The position numbers and the translations under genes were made by a program. From positions 1 through 17,090 of the forward strand of contig JABDAI010000025.1 in the NCBI GenBank assembly GCA_013289195.1: a stretch of DNA of 17,090 bases, in the 5' to 3' direction. Below the pieces are notes generated by a model. The model made no database searches, was not told the DNA's origin, and worked only from the letters and a program-made list of their open reading frames with translations. This document shows positions 7,941 to 15,420 of this stretch, one piece after another (positions within the stretch are counted from its first letter, which is position 1; every line of letters starts with the position of its first letter). This DNA comes from Verrucomicrobiota bacterium (GTDB lineage Bacteria > Verrucomicrobiota > Verrucomicrobiae > Opitutales > CG1-02-43-26).

Positions 7941-8009
7941 GGTTTATTTGCTCATTTTCTCGATTTATAGTTTTTTTTGTCAATAAATCGAGAAATTAGT
8001 AAATAAGCC
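7941..8009. repeat. Imperfect palindrome with ~28-bp arms
   Basis: The inner 13 bp are perfect: TTTCTCGATTTAT (7956-7968) pairs with ATAAATCGAGAAA (7983-7995) around a 14-base T-rich loop. Pairing continues outward with a few mismatches and one gap, from GGTTTATTTG on the left to AAATAAGCC on the right. It lies between a pseudogene and a second fold-back element. It could be a MITE, half of a composite element or a strong bidirectional hairpin. Confidence 0.7.
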
Positions 8010-8040
8010 AGAGCTTTTTGAAGTTTTGATCGGCAATTTC

Positions 8041-8219
8041 AACCTAAATTCCCGGATTAGTTAATAACGATGGCTCCAAAGAGAGCAAAAATGCAAAATT
8101 GTTCGAAAAAACATAGTTATTAATAATAACTATTAAAAAATTACTCATTTTTACGCCGAAATTTGATATTCATTACAAACGGAAGTTCTAGTTATTAATT
8201 TTTTCCGGGAATTTAGGTT
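8041..8219. mobile_element. 179-bp MITE-like element with terminal inverted repeats
   Basis: AACCTAAATTCCCGG at 8041-8055 is an exact inverted copy of CCGGGAATTTAGGTT at 8205-8219. Pairing resumes inside the termini with TTAATAAC (8061-8068) and GTTATTAA (8191-8198). At the centre a perfect 10-bp palindrome with a one-base middle occupies 8113-8133. The segment has no coding frame, so it looks like a non-autonomous element mobilised by a transposase elsewhere. A flanking target duplication is not obvious. Its right end is six bases from the stop of the secretin gene. The 391 bases from 7835 to 8225 hold this element and the neighbouring palindrome and no gene. Confidence 0.65.
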
Positions 8220-8225
8220 TCAAAG

Positions 8226-9872
8226 CTAAAAACAATTTCTTTCAATCTCTTTTGATCTACTATTCAAAATGGTTGGTGTAATATAGGCAATTAAGTTTCT
8301 TTTAGATTGCTTATCTTTCTTGCTTTTAAAAACATAGCCTAAGATAGGTATATCGCTTAAAAATGGAAGTCTTGTTTGAGTCACTGTCTGATTGCATTCA
8401 GAGAGCCCACCAATTGCTAATGTATACCCTGAGGGGATTATCACTGAATAATCATAAGTTCTTGAACTGACTATAGGATATGGATTGCCTCGAATTTCTT
8501 TCTCTCCAGATATAGAAGAAACCACAATACTAATGTTTAACTGTACTGTTTCTGTATTAAAATCAACTATGGATCCTTCCATAATTTGTGGGAAAATATT
8601 AATTATAGTCCCAATTTCTAAGTAATCAATAGTTGATGTTGAATTATTCCCTACCAATGTATTTTGATTATTGTTAGCAGATTCAATTGGCTGTTGAATA
8701 ACGGATTTCAATGATACTTTTCGATTATTTGTTGTTACAACTTGCGGATCTTGGACTATTGTACTATTTGAATCAGTTTTGATGAAATAGAATTGAAGAG
8801 CCATATCTTTCGCTGATAGAAGTGCAGTTGGTGGCCAAGAACTTTTCATAGGATCTCCTTTTACACTATTAAGAGATAACTTAGCTCCACTTAGATTAGA
8901 CCAATCAATTCCCATTTCTGTTTTAGGATCTAAATTAGTCTCTACAAATTTTGCTTCGATTTTTATGAGTCTTTGGGGTCTATCAACACTTTCAAGGTAA
9001 GTTTGAATGTAAGAGTGCTGTTGACGAGTAGCTACTACCATTAATTGATTGGTGTCGCTAATATATATAACTCTTCCAACTGGAGCTTGTTGCCCTTTTG
9101 CACAACTTTCGAGCGATGGAGTAGATATTTTTGAAAAATTATTTACTGAACCTCCTTCTTCTATGACGGCTTCCAAACCTGTAGTAGGTAAAGATAAAAT
9201 CTTCTGAATTTCTTTTACAATAACATTGGTATCTACAAATAAAGATTCAACATTCCCATAATTACTGTTATTAATGCCCCTTTCTTTGGCTTTACTCAAT
9301 TCAGGCTTTTCTATTTGAATAATAGCTTGGTTATTATATAATAGGTGATACTTCCGAGTTATGAGTTCATTTTCATTTACTTTATAGAAATGCCACATGC
9401 CCCGCTCGTACTCCATTCCTAAACCATAATGTTCTGTAAACATAGTTAAAATCTCATAAGGCGTGGCATAAACTTTTAGAGTTACACTATCATTAAAATC
9501 ATCTTTAGCGGGTGCAATATAACTCATGTTCGCAGCTTCAGCACATAAACGAATAGCTGCATGTAAGGGACAAGATTTCATAGGAATGTTCATGAGGGGC
9601 AATGATTGTAGACGCTCCATTTCTTTTTCAAATGCAGAAAGTGGCTTTTTAAGTTCAACTACATATTTATTCAGTTTAGTTTCTTTAATTTCTGCTTTTT
9701 CTATTGGATCAGCTGGCTCTGTTTCTTTCCAGTCTATTAAAACAGGCGTTTTGTAAAATGGTATAATCTTAGTCACTAAACCTTGATTATTCATTTGCAC
9801 ACCAACCATTTCTTCAGCGTAAAGTCGGAGAATGATAAAAAAATATCCGATGATAATTATAAATCTATTCAT
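8226..9872 (-). CDS. pilQ: PilQ/GspD-type secretin
   Basis: This outer-membrane secretin has 548 residues and forms the gated channel through which a pilus or type II substrate passes. It has a Sec signal peptide (1-19, hydrophobic to LRLYA). An N0/STN-like domain lies at about 95-165 (CPLHAAIRLCAEAANMSYIA and TPYEILTMFTEHYGLGMEY) and an N1-type region at about 175-300 (DTNQLMVVATRQQHSYIQTY). The secretin barrel domain covers 300-535, with ETNLDPKTEMGIDW, SGYTLAIGGL and the closing signature LPFLSDIPILGYVF followed by LIAYITPTIL. No lipobox or AMIN domain is seen. It is shorter than typical PilQ or GspD proteins, which are commonly over 600 residues. Its ATG overlaps the preceding gene's stop by 8 nt, implying coupling. 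It is the last operon gene. PilQ is preferred over GspD because PilM/N/O-like genes accompany it; a type III secretin is unlikely. Confidence 0.85.
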   Translation of the reverse strand: MNRFIIIIGYFFIILRLYAEEMVGVQMNNQGLVTKIIPFYKTPVLIDWKETEPADPIEKAEIKETKLNKYVVELKKPLSAFEKEMERLQSLPLMNIPMKSCPLHAAIRLCAEAANMSYIAPAKDDFNDSVTLKVYATPYEILTMFTEHYGLGMEYERGMWHFYKVNENELITRKYHLLYNNQAIIQIEKPELSKAKERGINNSNYGNVESLFVDTNVIVKEIQKILSLPTTGLEAVIEEGGSVNNFSKISTPSLESCAKGQQAPVGRVIYISDTNQLMVVATRQQHSYIQTYLESVDRPQRLIKIEAKFVETNLDPKTEMGIDWSNLSGAKLSLNSVKGDPMKSSWPPTALLSAKDMALQFYFIKTDSNSTIVQDPQVVTTNNRKVSLKSVIQQPIESANNNQNTLVGNNSTSTIDYLEIGTIINIFPQIMEGSIVDFNTETVQLNISIVVSSISGEKEIRGNPYPIVSSRTYDYSVIIPSGYTLAIGGLSECNQTVTQTRLPFLSDIPILGYVFKSKKDKQSKRNLIAYITPTILNSRSKEIERNCF

Positions 9873-10488
9873 TGATATCAGTGATTATAAAAGTAACCTT
9901 ATTTATTGATGAATTTTCAAACCATAAAGCATAGTCATCTTTTGGAATTGCCTGACTTTTCACGGTTATCGTTTTTACGGTTTGCAACATCCTTTGCATA
10001 ACAGAAGTTCCTAATGTGAAATGGCCTCCCCCAGAAATCCAAAAGAAAAATTTAGATCCCTTCGGAATTACTGTTTTATCTGGTAAAAATGGTAATTCAC
10101 CTCTCCAAATCGCAAACATTCCATCAGGGGGCCGAAAATCAAAGCCTTCTGATAAAATACGGTGATTGAAAAAATCTAAATAATCTGGATTTTGCGGAAG
10201 ATGTGCTGGCCCGCCATCAATAGCTCCCAAGATTGGGTGTTTTATTTCATAATAAGAATACCCATTGTAATGTCCACCTTCTTCTTTAATAGCAACGAAT
10301 AATCCGTCATCTACCTCAGCACCTTCAGCATGTTCATTATACAATAGTCGATGATCATTGCTGCCTAAAAACCAAGTCTGGTGGTATCCTAACCCAGGCG
10401 TATGAGGCTTAAGGTTCATCACAACGTGCGCAATCATACTATCAACGTTCAAAAATATTAATAAAATTATAATAACTATTCTCGTCAT
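9865..10488 (-). CDS. Histidine-rich exported protein of unknown function, within the pilus operon
   Basis: I place the start at the second ATG (10488). It lies 4 nt after the stop of the pilC-like gene and opens directly on a signal peptide (MTRIVIIILLIFLNVDSMIA), giving 207 residues. An ATG 7 codons earlier would overlap the upstream gene. The mature protein has many His residues in short glycine-rich or acidic settings (GYHQTW, NDHR, NEHAEG, GGHYNG, IKHPI, NHR, SGGGHFTLG), plus RPPDGMFAIWRGELPFLP. Such clustering could bind metal, but no CxxCH haem site, lipobox or pilin type III leader is present. No family is recognised. It sits between platform and secretin genes, where an ordinary pilus cluster has none, and overlaps the secretin start by 8 nt. 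It may be a periplasmic partner of the secretin or an exported substrate. Confidence 0.7.
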   Translation of the reverse strand: MTRIVIIILLIFLNVDSMIAHVVMNLKPHTPGLGYHQTWFLGSNDHRLLYNEHAEGAEVDDGLFVAIKEEGGHYNGYSYYEIKHPILGAIDGGPAHLPQNPDYLDFFNHRILSEGFDFRPPDGMFAIWRGELPFLPDKTVIPKGSKFFFWISGGGHFTLGTSVMQRMLQTVKTITVKSQAIPKDDYALWFENSSINKVTFIITDINE

Positions 10489-10492
10489 TAAA

Positions 10493-11734
10493 TTAGTATT
10501 TAAATGCATTTAATAATAAATAAAATGATGGTAAATAAATAGCGGCTATCATAAAACCCACAATCAAAGCGATAAATAATAATAAAATGGGTTGTATGAG
10601 TTTAGGTAATGCATCTGCTTTAATTTTTACCTCTTCTCCAAGTAAATAAGCTAGATCCGTCAAAGCTCTCCAATCTTCTCCAGTAAAAGAAGCGACTCTC
10701 ATTAAATTTGCGAGTTCAATACTGTAATTACCTAATCTATATCTTTCTTTCAAAAATGCTTTATCTGCAGTATTTCCTGATTTTATATGCTTTAAAATTG
10801 CTGAAAAATATTCTTTAAATACTATATTGCCAGCAACTTCTATCGTCATTTTATAGGTATCAAGAACGTTAATTCCTGATTTTTGTAACATACCTAGTGC
10901 AAGCAAGGACCTTTCTAAAATAACTCCTGCGATTAGTTGACCTATTATTGGAACTTTTAGTATACTTCTTTGGAAAAAGTTTGAACTAGCAATTTTCTTC
11001 CTATAAAAAAATATACCAGCTATTATTATAATTGGGATACATAGCAAAGGAGGATGATTCGAAATTATTTCAATTAAATCTATCATAATTTCTGTTATCT
11101 TTGGAAGTTTTGCATTCACCATTTTGAAATTGCGGATAATGCTTGGGAAGACAAAAAAATTAATTATAATAACACCAATAAATGTAACTCCTAAGACAAA
11201 CATTGGATAAGCAAGACCTGCCAATGTTTTCCCCCTAATAATTGCAGCTTGTTCCATGCGCTTAGCTAAATCCTCTAAAACGAATGGTAATCTTCCAGAA
11301 GATTCTCCAGCTTTTACCATTGCAATCGTTACAGAATCAAAAATTGATTTTAACTTTTCCATTGCTGCGGAAAGTTGTAAGCCATTTTTGGAAGTATGAA
11401 ATAACAAAATGCCAATGACTCCTCTTGTTAATGGATGTTTAGCCGCAGATGCTGAAATTTGTAGTGCCTTTGAAATAGAGGCTCCAGCTTTTATACATTT
11501 TTGTAAGTTTTGAAATAAACCTATTATTTCTTTCGATTTCAATTTCGTTTTTTTCGTTATAATCAATGAACCGGATATTTCTTTTACAAAGGTCACTTTT
11601 TCATCATCAATAAATCCAAGCGAACATTTTGCGATCTCTCGATTGGGTGCCAAAACAGCAATTTTTCGTTCATATGAACCTAAGCTTGACTTAAATAAAA
11701 AATAATTCCATTTATGTATATTATCTGTCACCAT
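10493..11734 (-). CDS. pilC: PilC/GspF-type inner-membrane platform protein
   Basis: This 413-residue polytopic protein is the inner-membrane platform on which the assembly ATPase acts to push pilin subunits out. Two T2SSF domains are visible. The first, at about 70-195, carries LQKCIKAGASISKALQISAS and the signature MVKAGESSGRLPFVLEDLAK; the second, at about 270-395, carries LERSLLALGMLQKSGINVLD and ASFTGEDWRALTDLAYLLGE. Membrane segments lie at about 172-199, 228-246 and 378-405, as in the family, and the length is typical. The first 60 residues are a soluble extension. The ATG overlaps the stop of the ATPase gene by 7 nt (ATGGTGA), showing tight coupling. GspF of a type II system is the alternative name. 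Confidence 0.88.
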   Translation of the reverse strand: MVTDNIHKWNYFLFKSSLGSYERKIAVLAPNREIAKCSLGFIDDEKVTFVKEISGSLIITKKTKLKSKEIIGLFQNLQKCIKAGASISKALQISASAAKHPLTRGVIGILLFHTSKNGLQLSAAMEKLKSIFDSVTIAMVKAGESSGRLPFVLEDLAKRMEQAAIIRGKTLAGLAYPMFVLGVTFIGVIIINFFVFPSIIRNFKMVNAKLPKITEIMIDLIEIISNHPPLLCIPIIIIAGIFFYRKKIASSNFFQRSILKVPIIGQLIAGVILERSLLALGMLQKSGINVLDTYKMTIEVAGNIVFKEYFSAILKHIKSGNTADKAFLKERYRLGNYSIELANLMRVASFTGEDWRALTDLAYLLGEEVKIKADALPKLIQPILLLFIALIVGFMIAAIYLPSFYLLLNAFKY

Positions 11735-13800
11735 ACTTCTTCGAACATTTGAGCTTGATTTAAACTTGTTGCTCCATCTCCCACTTTAGTTAAAGCATCT
11801 TGATAGAGATTGCGCATATTCTTGCTTCGGACATATTCCTGGATTTTTAAAAAACTCTCTTTTTGTAAAATCATTTCTGAGATCTCTTTATCAATAGGCA
11901 CCATTTCCATAATTGCTATCCTTCCCATATATCCAGTGTTATCGCAATTTATGCAACCTACAGGTTCATAAAGCGCGAGTGGTACCGGTAATCCTTGAGT
12001 AGAAAAAAACAATTTTTCTCTTTCACTTAATTCACGCTGTTTCTTACACCGATTACAAAGACGTTTAACTAATCTTTGCGCCTGGATCAAAATTAATGAA
12101 TCTGCCAATAGATAATGAGGTACTTTAAGTTGCATTAACCTTTGTATGGCCTTAATTGCACTATTCGCATGTAATGTTGAAAGTACTAGATGACCTGTTA
12201 ATGCCGACTCGATAGCCAATTCTGCTGATTCCTGATCTCTAATTTCTCCTAAAAGTATTACATTTGGATCTTGCCGAACGATAGAACGCATGATGCTTTG
12301 AAAAGTGATGTCTCGTGGAAGATCTACCGCCGTTTGGTTTATCCCTTCAATTTCTCTTTCTATAGGGTCTTCTACTGTTTGAATATTTATATTTGGGGTA
12401 TTAATTTCTGAAAGAGCGGCATACAGTGTTGTTGTTTTCCCCTCGCCTGTTGGCCCTGTAATTAAAATGAGTCCTTGTTTTCGAGTGATTGCTCGTCTTA
12501 AAATATGCAAATGATCTCCAGAAAGCCCTAATTTATCTAGAGACGTTAATGAATTTTTTTTATGCAATAGACGCAATGCTAATTTTTGCGAATGTTTTCT
12601 AAAAGGAATAGCATTAACTCTAAGATTTATTTTTTGTCCATCATACTTTACTGAAAATCCTGCATCTTGGTTATCGTAAAGATTAGAGCTCATTGAACAA
12701 ATATTTTTACAGACAGTTACAAGTGCTCGTGCAAGCTCTTGAGAAGTTTCATAAAAAACGAGTAAGTCCCCATCTATTCGAAATCGAATTCTTCCTCGCT
12801 CATTACAATATTCAATATGAATATCCGTCGCATCTCTATTAATTGCCTCATATAAAAGCCATTGAAATAAAATTTCTGGAGAATGATTTTTATTTTGTAT
12901 ATCGAGTGATTCTATCAATTTAATATCTAATTCTAAATTTCCTTTTACCTCTTCTGGGGATTTATTTTTTGAAGCCTCTTTTGAAAATTGAATTCCCTCT
13001 TTCTTTTTTCCCTTTAAGTAGTCTTGTCTTTTCTCCAAAATCAATTCTTCACTACAGGCGCAAAGAACCACTTCATTGATAGTTCCATTAGATTTCGCAA
13101 TAATTAGATCTTCCAATTCAGTACAGTTTACTTGAGCAATGGCCACATAACTGATAGAATCTATTCTTCTAAAACATAGTGCTTGATAGCGCTCTTGAAG
13201 TGATTTTGGAAGAAGCTCAAAACATTCGCTACTAATTTCTGCTAATTGAATTGGAACTATAGGTGCTACACCTTTTAGATAGTAATAATATTCACGATAG
13301 CCATGTGGCAGATCCAATAAATCCCAATTATTTCTACTTTTAAAGCTTAATAGAAAAGGTTTTAAAGAATCATCAATAATGAGCTCTTTTAGAATAAAAT
13401 CCAAGTACTCTTCTTTTGAACTCATGGGTTCCCAATGAAATAATTTTAGACAATTTGCTTCTTCAAATTTGGCATTCACTAACGATTGTATGTATTCCGA
13501 AACTTGAGAATATTTTTTTTGTGAGATAATAACATGTTGAAAAATCTCTAGTGGCCAAGGGCTGGACTTAATAGCTTCCTTTGAATAATGCGCAAAAACT
13601 AAAGAGGGTCCTATCTTTCCAATGGGCACACAGGGTTCATTTTGAAGATCAATGTCGATATATCTCAACCATTCCGTAAAAAGTGATATTACATCATCAG
13701 CCAAATAGATATCCTGGAGTTCAAAGGGATAAACAAAACTTTCTCTCGGCGAGTCTATACCTGGTTTTAATTCTGATAAAATAGATGTTGTACGTCCCAT
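11728..13800 (-). CDS. pilB: PilB/GspE-type pilus assembly ATPase
   Basis: This 690-residue hexameric AAA+-like ATPase powers pilin polymerisation at the cytoplasmic face. Residues 1-290 form a divergent, lysine-rich-linked N-terminal region. From about 310 comes the N2 domain (ATDIHIEYCNERGRIRFRID), then Walker A GPTGEGKTTT at 449-458, VEDPIE at 476-481, the Asp box with catalytic Glu in DPNVILLGEIRD at 511-522, and the His box TGHLVLSTLHAN at 535-546. A zinc-binding C-x2-C pair is intact at 582/585 and 616/619. The usual GPTGSGKT has Glu in place of Ser here; the catalytic Lys and Thr are kept. This metal-binding module marks PilB/GspE rather than PilT. The ATG is 6 nt after the previous stop. 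The N-terminal 290 residues do not obviously match the standard N1 domain. Confidence 0.92.
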   Translation of the reverse strand: MGRTTSILSELKPGIDSPRESFVYPFELQDIYLADDVISLFTEWLRYIDIDLQNEPCVPIGKIGPSLVFAHYSKEAIKSSPWPLEIFQHVIISQKKYSQVSEYIQSLVNAKFEEANCLKLFHWEPMSSKEEYLDFILKELIIDDSLKPFLLSFKSRNNWDLLDLPHGYREYYYYLKGVAPIVPIQLAEISSECFELLPKSLQERYQALCFRRIDSISYVAIAQVNCTELEDLIIAKSNGTINEVVLCACSEELILEKRQDYLKGKKKEGIQFSKEASKNKSPEEVKGNLELDIKLIESLDIQNKNHSPEILFQWLLYEAINRDATDIHIEYCNERGRIRFRIDGDLLVFYETSQELARALVTVCKNICSMSSNLYDNQDAGFSVKYDGQKINLRVNAIPFRKHSQKLALRLLHKKNSLTSLDKLGLSGDHLHILRRAITRKQGLILITGPTGEGKTTTLYAALSEINTPNINIQTVEDPIEREIEGINQTAVDLPRDITFQSIMRSIVRQDPNVILLGEIRDQESAELAIESALTGHLVLSTLHANSAIKAIQRLMQLKVPHYLLADSLILIQAQRLVKRLCNRCKKQRELSEREKLFFSTQGLPVPLALYEPVGCINCDNTGYMGRIAIMEMVPIDKEISEMILQKESFLKIQEYVRSKNMRNLYQDALTKVGDGATSLNQAQMFEEVW

Positions 13801-13806
13801 AAAAAG

Positions 13807-14313
13807 TTAAGACTTAAAGAAATCCTCCCAAATGATTTCGAATTTTATGCCTTCCTTCTTGCTTCTTTCGCGATCTAGATTTTTGCCTAAAACAAGGAAA
13901 ATACCTTTCTCCTTCTCGATGCTTAATAAAATTACTAACCTTGCTTCGCAAATAGGCATCCATTTTCCCTGATCATTAACAAATTGAACCTCATCAGCTG
14001 GTGAAAACACATGTCCTGCAATAAGAATTTTGCTATCAAACCCTCCTCGTCCAAAGACTATGCCTTCGATCCCCTTTTCTTTTAATGAAGTCTTAATTGT
14101 GTTTAAATATCCAATTTCTTCATCACTAATGGTTTCTTTTACTTGATCTCTCATGTGATCTAGCCTGAGAGGGTCGAAAGCCCCTTCATGCCAAGCAAGA
14201 TGACATTTGCGATTCGGAAAATACTTGGCAAGTTCCTCTATAGGTACGATTAGTTCTACCGCCCATGCAAAGTGAGATATTAAGAAAAAAAATCCAATTA
14301 AATATAATTTCAT
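13807..14313 (-). CDS. Small exported protein in the PilP/GspC position
   Basis: This 168-residue protein has a clear signal peptide (MKLYLIGFFFLISHFAWA, residues 1-18) and no lipobox cysteine. The mature part begins VELIVPIEELAKYFP; a segment at about 85-135 (GIVFGRGGFDSKILIAGHVF and ARLVILLSIEKEKG) looks beta-rich and could be a small beta-sandwich. I do not recognise a family. Its position, after the PilO-like and before the ATPase gene, is that of PilP or GspC-type periplasmic proteins that link the inner-membrane alignment complex to the secretin, and that role is inferred from context. PilP is normally a lipoprotein, so any equivalence would be functional. The ATG begins one base after the upstream TAA, so translation is probably coupled. 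Confidence 0.7.
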   Translation of the reverse strand: MKLYLIGFFFLISHFAWAVELIVPIEELAKYFPNRKCHLAWHEGAFDPLRLDHMRDQVKETISDEEIGYLNTIKTSLKEKGIEGIVFGRGGFDSKILIAGHVFSPADEVQFVNDQGKWMPICEARLVILLSIEKEKGIFLVLGKNLDRERSKKEGIKFEIIWEDFFKS

Positions 14314-14314
14314 A

Positions 14315-14839
14315 TTAGCTCATTACTGGGATTTGCAATCTCAAGGTTAATGCTGCGTTCATGTTCTCAGTCATCAGATCAAATTCACTGATTTTTGCTT
14401 GGGGGTAAGCTTGTTCAACAGCCCCTAGCCAAGCATAAATCCGCTCAAATTTTCCAACGACTTTTAAGCTTACTAAAAGCAATTCTTTTTGAATGCCTTG
14501 TTCTGATGCTTTCAGGCATTGTACCGATTTTTCTGAAACCGCAACGGTGTTTTCAAAAGATAATTCAACAAGATCACTGAGAACTTTATTGGGATCCTGT
14601 CTACCTAAGTGCTTTTCCCAATTTTGTGAAAACGCGTCTAGAGTCTTCATGATATGGCTGTTGACCAATAATTCCTGCTGCTGCAGTTCATTACTAGTTG
14701 AGCTATTCGCACGCTTTTCTTGCATTCCTCGCAATATATTTTTAGTGTGGGTTGACGCCTTATAGAATTTAATTCCTATATAAAAAAGACTTGTTATGAC
14801 TAAGACTAATATCAAAATACCTTTGAAATAATTTTTCAT
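14315..14839 (-). CDS. PilO-like bitopic membrane protein
   Basis: This 174-residue protein has a short cytoplasmic start (MKNYFK), one membrane helix at about 7-27 (GILILVLVITSLFYIGIKFY) and a coiled-coil-prone stretch at about 35-75. A small alpha/beta region follows, with LLLVSLKVVGKFERIYAWLG and ALTLRLQIP. This is the PilO/GspM layout: helix, coiled coil and ferredoxin-like periplasmic domain, where the V-x-G-x-F/Y-x-x-I-x-x-W/F-L segment is typical. It would pair with the PilN-like protein in the inner-membrane alignment complex. The start overlaps the upstream stop as ATGA. Sequence identity is clearly divergent, and the assignment relies on topology, motif and position. Confidence 0.7.
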   Translation of the reverse strand: MKNYFKGILILVLVITSLFYIGIKFYKASTHTKNILRGMQEKRANSSTSNELQQQELLVNSHIMKTLDAFSQNWEKHLGRQDPNKVLSDLVELSFENTVAVSEKSVQCLKASEQGIQKELLLVSLKVVGKFERIYAWLGAVEQAYPQAKISEFDLMTENMNAALTLRLQIPVMS

Positions 14840-15420
14840 CGCTTCTTATCTTGTAATGAATTGACCTGACAAATGCATTTGAGATGCATTCCTCCTGAAA
14901 TTTCTGATTGATTGAGCATTACTAGTTTTAGCCCAAGCAGATCTAGTTTAGTAAGTGTTTTTTCAAATTCATCATGAAGCTCACGTTGACCTCCTTTAAG
15001 GTCTATTTCTAATGTTGCTTGATAAGTTCTTAGATCTCTTTTGAAAGAGAACTTCTTTAGGCATATTTCCTTAGAAAGTCCGCAGAATAGTGTATGGAGC
15101 AATTTTTGGCCATGAACATTATCTAATTGCCATTCTATCAATCGATTGGCTTTTTGAATTTGTATTTTGGTCTTATCTGCTATTGCTTGCATTTCTTTAG
15201 TTTGTGCCATCAAGCGTCTTTCTGCTGCCTGAATGCATGCAATTTTCTTTTTTGCTATAGCAACATTTGCCATAGAATAAGCACTTCCCATAATAAGCAA
15301 TCCATACATAATATAATACATTATTATTGCGATTTTGAAACGCTCAGGAATTGGACCTGGAGTGAATTCACAGCTTTTTCTTAGATCAATTGTAAGCCTT
15401 TTAAGATTTATGCTATCCAT
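14836..15420 (-). CDS. PilN-like bitopic membrane protein
   Basis: I choose the ATG at 15418-15420, giving 194 residues. A TTG five codons earlier is possible, but the ATG gives an 8-nt overlap (ATGGATAG) with the preceding gene. The short cytoplasmic tail starts MDSINLKRLTIDLRKSCEF; PilN tails that bind PilM usually carry an INL motif, and INL is present. One membrane helix follows (about 28-50, with IAIIMYYIMYGLLIMGSAYS), then a coiled coil (AAERRLMAQTKEMQAIADKT) and a C-terminal ferredoxin-like part with LHTLFCGLSKEICLKKFSF and YQATLEIDLKGG. The layout fits PilN/GspL-C. The protein would dimerise with the PilO-like neighbour and dock to the PilM-like protein. It ends in an ATGA overlap with the next gene. 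Confidence 0.75.
   Translation of the reverse strand: MDSINLKRLTIDLRKSCEFTPGPIPERFKIAIIMYYIMYGLLIMGSAYSMANVAIAKKKIACIQAAERRLMAQTKEMQAIADKTKIQIQKANRLIEWQLDNVHGQKLLHTLFCGLSKEICLKKFSFKRDLRTYQATLEIDLKGGQRELHDEFEKTLTKLDLLGLKLVMLNQSEISGGMHLKCICQVNSLQDKKR

Noticed and set aside
7778..7999. 73-codon plus-strand open frame
   Set aside because: It runs across the TPR pseudogene's opposite strand into a palindrome and its composition is not protein-like.
8226..9872. Secretin of a type III secretion system
   Set aside because: The operon holds PilB, PilC and PilM/N/O-like genes and no type III components.
14395..14765. Plus-strand open frames opposite the PilO-like gene
   Set aside because: The minus strand has a membrane helix, a family-like motif and coupled overlaps; the plus frames have none.
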